Positions 32,783 to 42,085 of a stretch of 64,000 bases of DNA are shown here, in pieces. Source of the DNA: GWE2-42-39 sp963662895. GTDB taxonomy: Bacteria > Bacteroidota > Bacteroidia > Bacteroidales > Prolixibacteraceae. Numbering within the stretch: position 1 is the stretch's first letter; each line of letters begins with the position of its first letter. The notes under the pieces were generated by a model. It was not told the DNA's origin and searched no databases. It worked only from the letters and a program-made list of their open reading frames with translations. Position numbers and translations under genes: made by a program. The stretch spans positions 372,001 through 436,000 of the forward strand of contig OY759982.1 in assembly GCA_963662895.1 (NCBI GenBank). Direction: 5' to 3'.

Positions 32783-34252
32783 ATGAAAAAATATATTATA
32801 CTGTTTTTCTTAGCAATCTTTATTTTAGAAGGATGCTGGGACAATTTTCTGCAAGAAAATCCTGTTGATTCGTTAACCGCTAATAATTACTATAATACGG
32901 AATCAGATTTCCTTTATGCCGTAAATTCAGCATATACCAGTTTACAACAATTGTATGGTACTACATCCAATACCTGGAATGGTTCATATTGGGCTTTTTC
33001 TGAAATGCGTTCAGATAACACGACTTATCAGTATAATACAGTCGATTTATCAGGATCACGCTATGAAGAAATGGATAAATTTATTATGACTACTGACAAT
33101 GACTTGTTAAACTCGTGCTGGAATTATTCTTACATCGGTATTGCAAAATGTAATAGTGTTTTGTACTATATTGAGGACAAGGATTTTGATTCCAAAGATC
33201 AATTCGTGGGCGAAGTCAAATTTCTTAGGGCATTATATTATAAGCATCTGGTCCAATATTTTGGAGCGGTTCCGTTGTCAACAAAAATAGTCCAGTCTTA
33301 TGAGGAAGCTTATGCTACAGATAAAAGGACTTCTACTGATTCGGTTTATACCCAGATAATTGCAGACTTGAATGATGCAAAAGAAAAATTGCCGTCAAGT
33401 TATTCAAGTTCCGATTGGGGAAGGGCTACGGAAGGTGCAGCAAGAACTCTGTTAGCTGATGTTTATATGTGGCGGGGAAATTATTCAGATGCCATAACCG
33501 AACTTGAAAAAGTTCAAACTTTGGGATATGGTTTATTATCCGACTATGCAGATATATTCGATATTGATAACGAAGAAAATAATGAAGTTATCTTCTCTGT
33601 CCAATATATTGGAGGTAGTTCCGGGCTTGGTAGTTTCTTCATGTACCAATTTTTACCATGGAACTCAGGGGCCGATCTTATTACAAAAGGTCAATATCAG
33701 GCCAGAACAGGGGAAAATATACCAACTACTGATCTATTGGATTGTTTTGAAACGAATGATGTCCGTAAGAATATGATTGCTTATTATATAGATGAAAATA
33801 ATAATACAATTCCTTATACCACAAAGTTTATAGACCCGGATCATACAGTGAGGGGCCAAACAGGTAATGATTTTCCGGTTTTCCGTTATTCCAAGGCTTT
33901 ACTCATGTTGGCCGAGTGTTATTTGGAAGAAGGAGAAGATGGCAAAGCCCTGGATTTGGTAAACCAGGTTAGAAGCAGGGCTGGCTTAACGGATTTAACA
34001 AGTATTTCATTGAATGATGTAATACAGGAAAGAAGGGTGGAATTCTTTTGCGAAGCAGATCGTTGGGATGTTTTAGTCCGTACGGGAGAAGCAAACGAGG
34101 TCATGTTAGCTCATGGGAACAGACAAAAACAAGAACGCTCTGTCGCTGATGTTAGCTCGTCATCATATACAACCATAAAGCTACTTTTTCCAATACCTTC
34201 GGATGTAATCGACTTAAATCCAAACATCTCACAGAATTCAGAATATGAATAA
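32783..34252 (+). CDS. SusD-like outer-membrane glycan-binding lipoprotein (PUL 2)
   Basis: The 489-residue protein starts MKKYIILFFLAIFILEGCWD with lipobox Cys18. SusD motifs include VGEVKFLRALYYKHLVQYFG, AARTLLADVYMWRGNYSDAI, FPVFRYSKALLMLAECYLEE, LVNQVRSRAGL, RRVEFFCEADRWDVLVRTGE, and an end of the LFPIPSDVIDLNPN type. It is coupled to susC with a 26-base gap. No enzyme gene follows; transcription probably ends at the hairpin at 34284. Confidence 0.95.
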   Translation: MKKYIILFFLAIFILEGCWDNFLQENPVDSLTANNYYNTESDFLYAVNSAYTSLQQLYGTTSNTWNGSYWAFSEMRSDNTTYQYNTVDLSGSRYEEMDKFIMTTDNDLLNSCWNYSYIGIAKCNSVLYYIEDKDFDSKDQFVGEVKFLRALYYKHLVQYFGAVPLSTKIVQSYEEAYATDKRTSTDSVYTQIIADLNDAKEKLPSSYSSSDWGRATEGAARTLLADVYMWRGNYSDAITELEKVQTLGYGLLSDYADIFDIDNEENNEVIFSVQYIGGSSGLGSFFMYQFLPWNSGADLITKGQYQARTGENIPTTDLLDCFETNDVRKNMIAYYIDENNNTIPYTTKFIDPDHTVRGQTGNDFPVFRYSKALLMLAECYLEEGEDGKALDLVNQVRSRAGLTDLTSISLNDVIQERRVEFFCEADRWDVLVRTGEANEVMLAHGNRQKQERSVADVSSSSYTTIKLLFPIPSDVIDLNPNISQNSEYE

Positions 34253-34283
34253 TTTTCTATTCTATATTCAAATGCCTTGAAAC

Positions 34284-34333
34284 ACAAAGACCTTTAGATT
34301 TATTCATTATTTTGTAAATCGAAAGGTCTTTGT
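34284..34333 (+). terminator. Terminator after PUL 2 susD
   Basis: ACAAAGACCTTT (34284-34295) pairs perfectly with AAAGGTCTTTGT (34322-34333), followed by ATTTTAT. It closes the sigma/FecR/SusC/SusD set before the tmRNA gene. Confidence 0.7.
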
Positions 34334-34395
34334 ATTTTATAATTGTCTTTTTGAACAGCCTCAAAATATCAGGAAACAATATCCGATAAAAGTTG

Positions 34396-34403
34396 TAACT
34401 TTG
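34396..34403 (+). promoter_or_regulatory. tmRNA promoter -7 element
   Basis: TAACTTTG is a perfect TAnnTTTG match 14 bases before the mature tmRNA 5' end. The upstream TTTG box is not clear. Confidence 0.45.
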
Positions 34404-34417
34404 TAGCCACTTTTCGA

Positions 34418-34815
34418 GGGGCTGACTGGTTTTGACAGCAAGTAGAAGAGGTATGTAAGCATGCCGGGCCTTGATCGCACAGCCCGTTAATCCTGGCGTT
34501 CAAACTATAATTGGCGAAAACAATTACGCTCTTGCTGCGTAACCGAATCACAGTAGGTTAACCGCTTAATCCCGATGCAAGGCGTCGGGACAAGACATCG
34601 CCCGGATGCTACTTCCCTGAAGCGGTCCGGTTAGGCGGTGCAAGTAAATCGGGGATAGTGGAAGTATTGCTCCGCGACTTCTGCGAAAATAAAGGAGCTA
34701 AGATAAAAGTCGGTGGCCCTGATCCTGCTTCTATTCGAAAATCAAGTCGGGGATAAGCATGTAGAAAGCATATTGCTTCCTTGTTTGGACGCGGGTTCGA
34801 CTCCCGCCAGCTCCA
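34418..34815 (+). ncRNA. ssrA: tmRNA (transfer-messenger RNA)
   Basis: The 5' end GGGGCTGA pairs with the 3' CAGCTCC to form the acceptor stem. The T arm is GCGGGTTCGACTCCCGC. The tag reading frame is GGC GAA AAC AAT TAC GCT CTT GCT GCG TAA (GENNYALAA then stop), which matches known Bacteroidota tags ending in ALAA for ClpXP recognition. The gene is 398 bases; CCA is not encoded after CTCCA, so it must be added. It rescues stalled ribosomes with SmpB. Open frames over it are accidental. Confidence 0.95.
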
Positions 34816-34952
34816 CTGAATTACACAATGTCCGATTTAAGGGAACAGTTCCTTTCCCGTACTTAGTTCGTATTAGTTATCAACATTATTCAGAGAATAG
34901 AGTAGTTTTAGTGAATGTTATCATAACATAGAGGTTTTTCTCTCTTTTATAT

Positions 34953-34960
34953 TAACTTTG
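34953..34960 (+). promoter_or_regulatory. Promoter -7 element of the PUL 3 sigma gene
   Basis: TAACTTTG is a perfect TAnnTTTG match 31 bases before the sigma start; no strong upstream box is seen. Confidence 0.4.
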
Positions 34961-34991
34961 AAATAAATCTCTGTGAATGACCTAACAAACC

Positions 34992-35585
34992 TTGACCGGA
35001 ACATTTAAACATATCGACTATCTGACAGTAAAAAACCTTAAACAAGGAGATGTAAAGGCTTTTGATGAATTGTTTAACAAGTATTCCCCACGGCTGTACA
35101 ACTTTGCGCTTAAATACCTGAAGTCGGAAGAAGAAGCAGAAGACATTATCCAGGAAGTATTCCTCTATATCTGGGACAAACATAAAAGGCTAATACCCGA
35201 TAGTTCATTCAATGGCTACCTTTTTACTATTGCCCATAACATTATAAAAAAGCATTTCATAAAAAAATCGAAAAACAATGCTTTAAGAGATGATCTGATC
35301 TGCGAAATGCAGAAACAGGATAACAATCTTGACCAGATTATCGATTATAAATTTTTTCTTGAAAAGGTTGAGGCATTTATTAATACTTTACCTGACCGGC
35401 GAAAAGAAATCTTTATAAAAAGAAAGTATTACGGTTTGTCAATCAAAGAAATTGCCCGGGAACTTGGCATCTCCCCTAATACAGTAGAGAACCAACTTGC
35501 GGCAGCTCAAAAACAAATCATGACCGCATTGCAGAAAGAAAAATTAGCAGGATTGCTGTTTTTTACATTGTTTATCTCGATTTAA
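34992..35585 (+). CDS. ECF RNA polymerase sigma factor (PUL 3)
   Basis: The 197-residue protein has region 2 (FDELFNKYSPRLYNFALKYL, EEEAEDIIQEVFLYIWDKHK) and region 4 (LPDRRKEIFIKRKYYGLSIK, EIARELGISPNTVENQL). It starts with TTG at 34992; no ATG lies upstream in frame before a stop, and the next Met is too far in. The C-terminus is hydrophobic (LAGLLFFTLFISI). It should control the fecR-susC-susD genes that follow. Confidence 0.92.
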   Translation: MTGTFKHIDYLTVKNLKQGDVKAFDELFNKYSPRLYNFALKYLKSEEEAEDIIQEVFLYIWDKHKRLIPDSSFNGYLFTIAHNIIKKHFIKKSKNNALRDDLICEMQKQDNNLDQIIDYKFFLEKVEAFINTLPDRRKEIFIKRKYYGLSIKEIARELGISPNTVENQLAAAQKQIMTALQKEKLAGLLFFTLFISI

Positions 35586-35713
35586 TCTCCTATTTGTATC
35601 TTGTTTGTTTTCAGGATATTGTGCTGAGACTGATGTCTTTTTTTTTATTTTTTTGACTATCTGATAGTGGAAAAAGCCTTCAAAAAGACATTATAAATAT
35701 CACAAATACAAAA

Positions 35714-36739
35714 ATGGAGACTAAAAAAGAGATATTAAAACGCTTCGTCAATAACAGATTCTCGTTTAACGATTATTTGTCGGTGTCATCTTACTTTAAA
35801 AAGGAAGAATATTCAAATGAGTTAAAAAAATGTATGAAGGAAGAATGGAATGAAACTGAAAGTAACGGTGATAACCATGAACGATTAAACCAGATACTTG
35901 ACAGCCTGCACCACCAGATCAACCTTAAACAGGCTTTAAACCCGGGAACTTATCAAAATTTTTACCTCTCGTTTTCTAAAATAGCGGTTATTTTATTGTT
36001 GCCGGCTTTTATAACGATCGCTATTTTGTCCTGTTTCCTGATTAATAATAATGTCAGTACAAAATCCTATGCTGAAATTCATGCCCCTGCAGGAGCAAGG
36101 GTTAAATTCCAGTTACCCGATGGAACAGAAGGGTGGTTAAATAACGGCTCTTCCATTCGCTACCCGGTCAGTTTTAAGGACAGACAGGTAGAAATCTCCG
36201 GTGAAGCCTGGTTCGATGTGGTTCGTCAGGAATCGGATAAATTCCGCGTGGTTACCCCCTATTTTGATGTTCAGGTGTTAGGTACCCGGTTTAATGTTAC
36301 TGCTTATGATAACGAGGGATCAGTCCAGGTAATCCTTGAAAAGGGAAAAGTTGCTATCATGGATAAAAATCACCATCTCAAAGCTGAATTAGCTCCCGAT
36401 CAGCAGGTCTGCTACAATAAGTCGACACGAGAGCTTGTCAAAACAAAAATCGACTCAAAAAATTATACAAGCTGGAAAGATGGTGTGCTGATCTTTAAAA
36501 ATGACCCTATGGAAAAAATCGCCCAAAGACTGGAACGTAATTATAATGCCGAAATTATCCTGCACGGCGATTCATTAAAAACATCGGTATTCAGGGCCAC
36601 TTTCCGCGATGAAAGCCTGGACGAAATATGCCGGATGCTATCAGAAGTGGCCCCGGTTCAATACAGGATACATAAACGTGAAAAACAAGCCGATGGTACA
36701 TTTACAAAACGCAAAATAGAAATGTGGCTAAAAAATTAA
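35714..36739 (+). CDS. FecR-family anti-sigma factor (PUL 3)
   Basis: The 341-residue protein has a cytoplasmic sigma-binding part (about 1-85), a membrane span (IAVILLLPAFITIAILSCFL), the FecR domain (APAGARVKFQLPDGTEGWLN, GEAWFDVVRQES, GTRFNVTAYDNEG) and a DUF4974-like end (DGVLIFKNDPMEKIAQRLER, APVQYRIHKRE). Its residues 55-75 (NDGHERLNQILDSLHHQINL-type sequence) match the PUL 1 FecR, so the two are close paralogues. Confidence 0.93.
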   Translation: METKKEILKRFVNNRFSFNDYLSVSSYFKKEEYSNELKKCMKEEWNETESNGDNHERLNQILDSLHHQINLKQALNPGTYQNFYLSFSKIAVILLLPAFITIAILSCFLINNNVSTKSYAEIHAPAGARVKFQLPDGTEGWLNNGSSIRYPVSFKDRQVEISGEAWFDVVRQESDKFRVVTPYFDVQVLGTRFNVTAYDNEGSVQVILEKGKVAIMDKNHHLKAELAPDQQVCYNKSTRELVKTKIDSKNYTSWKDGVLIFKNDPMEKIAQRLERNYNAEIILHGDSLKTSVFRATFRDESLDEICRMLSEVAPVQYRIHKREKQADGTFTKRKIEMWLKN

Positions 36740-36804
36740 TTGCCAATAACAATTATAAGTAATAAATTATAACGCCTATGTAAAAACGAACTATTAAGAT
36801 GGAA

Positions 36805-36833
36805 ACAGGGTGGTATTGGGATTACCACCCTGT
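36805..36833 (+). promoter_or_regulatory. Stem-loop between fecR and susC (PUL 3)
   Basis: ACAGGGTGGTA (36805-36815) and TACCACCCTGT (36823-36833) form a perfect 11-bp stem with a 7-base loop; no T run follows. Confidence 0.6.
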
Positions 36834-36886
36834 GAATCAGTAGAGTTAATCAACCAAAGTATTAAATCCACTTAGAAAACAAATTT

Positions 36887-39800
36887 ATGAAAAAAAATCA
36901 AAAACCATGGCTTACTGCAAATGTGGGCCTGTTAAAAATGATTAGGGTTATGCGTTTTACAATTTTTATCGTATTCGTCTCCTTCTCCCAGGTTCTTGCC
37001 GTGAACTCGTATTCACAACAAACCAAACTGACCCTGGATATGAAAAATGCAAAGGTCGAAGAGGTTATCGATCAAATAGAAAGAAATACGAATTTTGTTT
37101 TCCTGTATAACAAAGATATCGTTAATGTTGAGCGCAGGGTCAATATCATGGTGGAAGAAAAAGAGGTCGATGAGGTTTTGGATCAGATTTTCGGGAATAC
37201 AGATATTTCGTATTCCATAAGAGACAGACAAATATTATTGACCAACAACCGTAAGGTTTATGTTAATGGAGTAGCTCAGCAAGTCTCCGTTTCCGGCAAA
37301 GTCACCGACTCTTCCGGCGTCCCTTTGCCTGGTGTAATGGTGGTGGTAAAAGGGACTACAACGGGTATTATCACCGACGCTAATGGAAGCTACTCCCTTC
37401 CCGGGATCCCTGCAGATGCAATGCTGGTTTTCTCGTTTGTGGGGATGAAGACCCGGGAGATTGAGGTGGCAGGAAAAACTGTTATTAATGTAAGAATGAT
37501 CGAAAAGGCCATTGAGATTGAAGAGGTAGTGGCAGTCGGGTACGGGACAATGAAAAAGCTGGATGTCAGCGGATCGATCGCGTCAGCCAATGCAGAAATT
37601 CTGCAGGAAGTCCCCTCCCCCAATGCGACACAAGCCTTGCAGGGACGTTTACCGGGTATTGAAATATCACAGACATCAACACGCCCGGGTGGTACCATGC
37701 GAATCCGTATCAGGGGGGAACGCTCGTTAAATGCAAGTAATGACCCGTTGATAGTTATGGATGGTATCCCGTTTGCCGGTTCCATAAACGATATCTCTCC
37801 AAATGATATAAAAAGTATAAATATTTTGAAAGACGCTTCTTCAACTGCTATTTATGGCTCCCGAGGCGCCAATGGAGTGATCCTTATAACTACCTTCAGG
37901 GGAATGGCTAACCGTGAACCGTCCATATCATACAATGGGTATTACGGTGTTAAAACCGTGGCAAAAAAGTACGAAGTATATGATGGCGAGGAGTTTCAGG
38001 CTTTTCGCCATGCAACCTTGAACCCAGCATACAAAGATAATTATACGGTACTGGAACAGGCTTCCATTACTTCCGGGGAGTACACCGACTGGCAAGACCT
38101 GATATACAGCAACTCCATGGTAACAAATCATGATGTGAGTGTTTCGACCGGAACTTCAAAAGGAGCCTATTCTTTTGGTGGTGGCTATTATAATGAAACA
38201 GCCGTATTGCCCGGACAGGAATATACCCGCTATTCGCTCCGTACAACAATAGATCAGGAAATAGGTAAGTTTATCAAAGTAGGGTTAACCTCGCAAAATT
38301 CCTATGCCATAACTGACGGGGATAGTGCTGCAATGATGAACAACATTATCGCAATGTCTCCACTGATGCCAGCCTATAATGATGATGGCAGTATTCGAGA
38401 GATCCCTACGGAAGGATGGGTGGATACTTACTACAATCCTTTATTACTGGAAAAGTCGGAGTTGTGGCAGGAGAAAAGAAAACGTTTTGCTACTTTCAAC
38501 TCATTTTTCGGGGAGATCAAATTCACCGATTTCCTGAAGTATCGTATCAATTTAGGCTTGAGTTATTGTGAGGAAGACTACGGCCGTTTCTACGCATCGA
38601 ACACCCCATTCAATAATGGTTCTGTTTCCTCTGCCAGAGTTCGAAATACACATAATACTGTTTGGACTGTGGAAAATCTGTTGTACTTCGATAAAATTAT
38701 TGCTGAAAAACACCGTCTGAATGTCACGGCCATGTATTCGGCCGAAGAGACTGAATACAAACGCACGCAGACAGATGTGGATGACCTGCCTGCTGATTTT
38801 ATTTATTATTATAATCCTGGACTTGCCAATGGAGATAAAACGATAGATGCAAATGAACAAAAATATTACAAACGCGGATTATTGTCTTATATGGCAAGGG
38901 CTCAATATGCATATGACGATCGATATTTGCTTACACTAACGCTCCGTGCAGATGGTGCTTCTGTATTGTCCCCGGGGCGCCAATGGCACAGCTATCCAGC
39001 GGTTTCAGCCGGATGGAATATTTACCGGGAGCCATTCCTGCAGAATGTAAAAGCAATTAGTCAGTTAAAGCTACGTGTAGGCTACGGACAAACCTCCAAC
39101 CAGTCTATTGATCCATATGCCACATGGGGAGAGCTGTCCCAGGTCCCTTATAACTTTGGAGAGAACAACGTATATGGGTACTACGTAACGACCCTTCCAA
39201 ATAAAGATCTTGGATGGGAATATACAAAGAATTATAATGTTGGTATTGATTTCGGATTTTTTAATCATCGTATAAACGGTTACATTGACTATTATTTTCA
39301 AAAAACCAGGGATGTTTTGGTGGAAGTAAATTTACCGCGTACCAGTGGGGTGTCAGGTGCCATGTGGCAGAATGTTGGCTCAACAGAAAACAAGGGATTT
39401 GAATTTTCCATATCTGCTCAAGTCATTAAACCAAATAGAAAAGACGGCTTCGGCTGGGATGTGAACTTCAATATTTATGCGAATCGCAATAAATTAACAG
39501 CGCTCAACAGTGGGGTGTCTGAAGATATCGGTAATGGTCTGTTCGTAGGACATCCTATTAACGTAATTTATGACTATGAGAAATTAGGTATCATCCAGGA
39601 AAATGAAGCTCCTTATTTTGGCTATTCTGCAGGTCAGATCAAAGTGGCTGATATCGGTGGCGGACCTAACGACGAACCCGACGGTCGAATTACCGCAGAC
39701 GGAGATCGCAAAGTGCTTGGATCATTTGAACCCGATTTCTCAGGGGGATTATCAACTCGTTTATATTATAAAAATTTTGACTTGTCTATTGTTAGTTTCT

Positions 39801-40285
39801 TTAAATCGGGAGGAAAACTGGTTAGCCTGATACACATGCCGGTCAGTTATCTGAACACCAACAATGGTCGGCGAAATTCGCTTAAAGTGGATTACTGGAC
39901 TCCGGAACATCCTTCGGGAACCTATCCTCAACCGGGTAATCAAAATACAGCTGAAGTGAATGACTTTGGCAATACACTTGGGTTTTTTGATGCTTCATTT
40001 TGGAAATTCAGAACCATTTCCTTGGGATATACGGTCAATACAAAATTTCTCTCCTCACTTGGCGGTAAAAATGCCCGTGTCTATTTTACCTGTCAAAATC
40101 CTTTCACACTATTTTCACCATATAGGGATGCAGGTGGGTTAGACCCTGAACCGACAGGTACAGGTGCACAGACTAACTCGGCCGGACTAAAAACTAATAG
40201 CGGTATTCAGGATCGAGTGTTGACAGTCGGCGCGAATACACCTTCTACTCGTAATTTTATCGTTGGATTAAATGTGACGTTTTAA
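36887..40285 (+). CDS. SusC-like TonB-dependent transporter with STN signalling domain (PUL 3)
   Basis: The 1132-residue protein has a signal region ending near NSYSQ, an STN domain (LDMKNAKVEEVIDQIERNTN, FVFLYNKDIV), a carboxypeptidase-regulatory-like domain (VSGKVTDSSGVPLPGVMVVV), IEEVVAVGYGTMKK, a plug (SINILKDASSTAIYGSRGAN) and a barrel ending FIVGLNVTF. It imports an unknown oligosaccharide across the outer membrane and signals through FecR. SusD follows by 29 bases. Confidence 0.95.
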   Translation: MKKNQKPWLTANVGLLKMIRVMRFTIFIVFVSFSQVLAVNSYSQQTKLTLDMKNAKVEEVIDQIERNTNFVFLYNKDIVNVERRVNIMVEEKEVDEVLDQIFGNTDISYSIRDRQILLTNNRKVYVNGVAQQVSVSGKVTDSSGVPLPGVMVVVKGTTTGIITDANGSYSLPGIPADAMLVFSFVGMKTREIEVAGKTVINVRMIEKAIEIEEVVAVGYGTMKKLDVSGSIASANAEILQEVPSPNATQALQGRLPGIEISQTSTRPGGTMRIRIRGERSLNASNDPLIVMDGIPFAGSINDISPNDIKSINILKDASSTAIYGSRGANGVILITTFRGMANREPSISYNGYYGVKTVAKKYEVYDGEEFQAFRHATLNPAYKDNYTVLEQASITSGEYTDWQDLIYSNSMVTNHDVSVSTGTSKGAYSFGGGYYNETAVLPGQEYTRYSLRTTIDQEIGKFIKVGLTSQNSYAITDGDSAAMMNNIIAMSPLMPAYNDDGSIREIPTEGWVDTYYNPLLLEKSELWQEKRKRFATFNSFFGEIKFTDFLKYRINLGLSYCEEDYGRFYASNTPFNNGSVSSARVRNTHNTVWTVENLLYFDKIIAEKHRLNVTAMYSAEETEYKRTQTDVDDLPADFIYYYNPGLANGDKTIDANEQKYYKRGLLSYMARAQYAYDDRYLLTLTLRADGASVLSPGRQWHSYPAVSAGWNIYREPFLQNVKAISQLKLRVGYGQTSNQSIDPYATWGELSQVPYNFGENNVYGYYVTTLPNKDLGWEYTKNYNVGIDFGFFNHRINGYIDYYFQKTRDVLVEVNLPRTSGVSGAMWQNVGSTENKGFEFSISAQVIKPNRKDGFGWDVNFNIYANRNKLTALNSGVSEDIGNGLFVGHPINVIYDYEKLGIIQENEAPYFGYSAGQIKVADIGGGPNDEPDGRITADGDRKVLGSFEPDFSGGLSTRLYYKNFDLSIVSFFKSGGKLVSLIHMPVSYLNTNNGRRNSLKVDYWTPEHPSGTYPQPGNQNTAEVNDFGNTLGFFDASFWKFRTISLGYTVNTKFLSSLGGKNARVYFTCQNPFTLFSPYRDAGGLDPEPTGTGAQTNSAGLKTNSGIQDRVLTVGANTPSTRNFIVGLNVTF

Positions 40286-40314
40286 GCAATTTATCATTTA
40301 TTTAATTTAAAAAA

Positions 40315-42033
40315 ATGAAACAACATATTTTTAATATTCTGATCGGAACAGTACTGCTTTCGCTTATGTCATGCAGTGATCTTTTGGATGAACAACCACG
40401 CTCCACATTGACCCCCGATCTGTTTAAAACAACAGATGGATTGCAGGCCGGTCTTACTGCTGCCTATAACGGATTACGTTATATCTCAGGGACAGAAGCA
40501 ACCATGAATGGTACTTTGCTTGGAACTGATGAAATAACCTCAGCGGCAAGCGGTGGAAGTAAAGAATTGGATATGACTCCGGATAATGGTGGTACCGGTA
40601 TAAATTCCGCTACCACGGGCATTAATGTATTCTGGATTTATCCTTTTTCCTATATTAATACTTGTAATGGAATTATCGAATTTGGTACAGAAACCGGCTT
40701 GAACGAAGAAATAATCGCCGAGGCTTATTTTCTGCGCGCCTACTATTACTTTAAGATGGTTCAGATGTTTGGCGGAGTACCTCTTGATTTGGGGTCGGGT
40801 GAATTAAAATTCAATACTACTCCTACTACTCTTTCCCGGCGGAATACTCAGGAAGAAGTTTATCAGGCCATTATTGCCGATATGTCGTATGCTGCCGAAC
40901 ATTTACCCGTAAGTCCGCGCCTTCCTGGTTGTGCTTTTTGTGCATCTGCCATTCACTATCTGTCGAAAATTTACCTGACCCATGGTGACGATCAGTTAGC
41001 GCTTACTGAGGCGGAGAAATTACTGAATCCAACCGATCCTTATGCAGAAAACGCTTACGGAGTAGCTTTGCTTCCGACATATTCCGAAGTAATCGCGCCG
41101 GGAAATGAGCGGAATAGTGAAATCATGTTTACCTGTGAACATACTGAAACGTACGATTTTAACGAAACTGAGCCTGGATATGGGTCTGGAGCTTTGAATA
41201 AGGACGACCGTTCATTATCTTATTTTGTCCCCAACTATCAACAGTTTAATTTAGGTAGGCCCGGAGACGCAGGTTTTTTGGAAAGAACGATAGAATATTC
41301 ACGCCCATGGATACGTCTTCGCCCTACAGCTGAATTGCTTACTAACATTTTTGCCGATATAACCAATGATTCCCGTTTTGATGCCAGCTTTCAAACCGTT
41401 TGGCTGAATAATAACGAGACACAAACTCCAAATGGATTGCTTAATCAACCGATTAACTTTGGAGATACAGCATTTGTCATGCTTAATTATGAGATTTCAG
41501 ATGCCTACCGGGCAACTAAAAATTATAGGATCTGGACAACAAGTCAAATGAACAGAACCATTTTCCCTGCACTCAGGAAATTTTTTGACCCGAACAGGCA
41601 AGATAAAAATGATGCTTCAGGCCGTCCGTTCCTGTTGGCCAAATTATCGGAAACCTATCTGATCGCCGCTGAAGCTGCTCTTAATACAGGCGATCTGACA
41701 AAAGCCCGTAATTATGTTTTAACATTGCGTAAACGTGCTGCCTTCACGGGACATGAACAGGAAATGATCGATGCTACACCCGCAACCATTACGATTGATT
41801 ATATTTTAGACGAACGTTCCCGTGAACTCTGTTGCGAACAAATGCGCTGGCTTGACCTGAAACGGACCGGGAAATGGCGTGAACGTGCTACTACCTATTC
41901 TCTCGATGGAATGAACATGATTACACGTAATATTGAAGACCATTATGATTTGCGTCCTGTTCCGGAAGCTCAACTTGATTTGATGGGTAATTCCGAAGAA
42001 GAAAAGGAAGCGTATCAAAATCCCGGATATTAA
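40315..42033 (+). CDS. SusD-like outer-membrane glycan-binding lipoprotein (PUL 3)
   Basis: The 572-residue protein begins MKQHIFNILIGTVLLSLMSC with a lipoprotein Cys. It carries the SusD/RagB pattern EEIIAEAYFLRAYYYFKMVQ, AIHYLSKIYLTHGDDQLALT, FLLAKLSETYLIAAEAALNT, RNYVLTLRKRAAF, and LDERSRELCCEQMRWLDLKR. It is longer than the PUL 1 and PUL 2 SusD proteins and belongs to the RagB-like size class. No enzyme gene follows and a strong terminator ends the unit. Confidence 0.95.
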   Translation: MKQHIFNILIGTVLLSLMSCSDLLDEQPRSTLTPDLFKTTDGLQAGLTAAYNGLRYISGTEATMNGTLLGTDEITSAASGGSKELDMTPDNGGTGINSATTGINVFWIYPFSYINTCNGIIEFGTETGLNEEIIAEAYFLRAYYYFKMVQMFGGVPLDLGSGELKFNTTPTTLSRRNTQEEVYQAIIADMSYAAEHLPVSPRLPGCAFCASAIHYLSKIYLTHGDDQLALTEAEKLLNPTDPYAENAYGVALLPTYSEVIAPGNERNSEIMFTCEHTETYDFNETEPGYGSGALNKDDRSLSYFVPNYQQFNLGRPGDAGFLERTIEYSRPWIRLRPTAELLTNIFADITNDSRFDASFQTVWLNNNETQTPNGLLNQPINFGDTAFVMLNYEISDAYRATKNYRIWTTSQMNRTIFPALRKFFDPNRQDKNDASGRPFLLAKLSETYLIAAEAALNTGDLTKARNYVLTLRKRAAFTGHEQEMIDATPATITIDYILDERSRELCCEQMRWLDLKRTGKWRERATTYSLDGMNMITRNIEDHYDLRPVPEAQLDLMGNSEEEKEAYQNPGY

Positions 42034-42042
42034 TTAGAAAAG

Positions 42043-42066
42043 AAGCCTCCCCGTAACGGGAGGCTT
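42043..42066. terminator. Bidirectional terminator between PUL 3 and ppdK
   Basis: AAGCCTCCC (42043-42051) and GGGAGGCTT (42058-42066) form a perfect stem. It sits between the convergent susD and ppdK ends and can serve both strands. Confidence 0.7.
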
Positions 42067-42085
42067 TCAATATATCGGTTTTTGA

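Noticed and set aside
34713..34931. 72-codon frame at the 3' end of the tmRNA
   Set aside because: It overlaps the tRNA-like domain of ssrA and is explained by the RNA gene.
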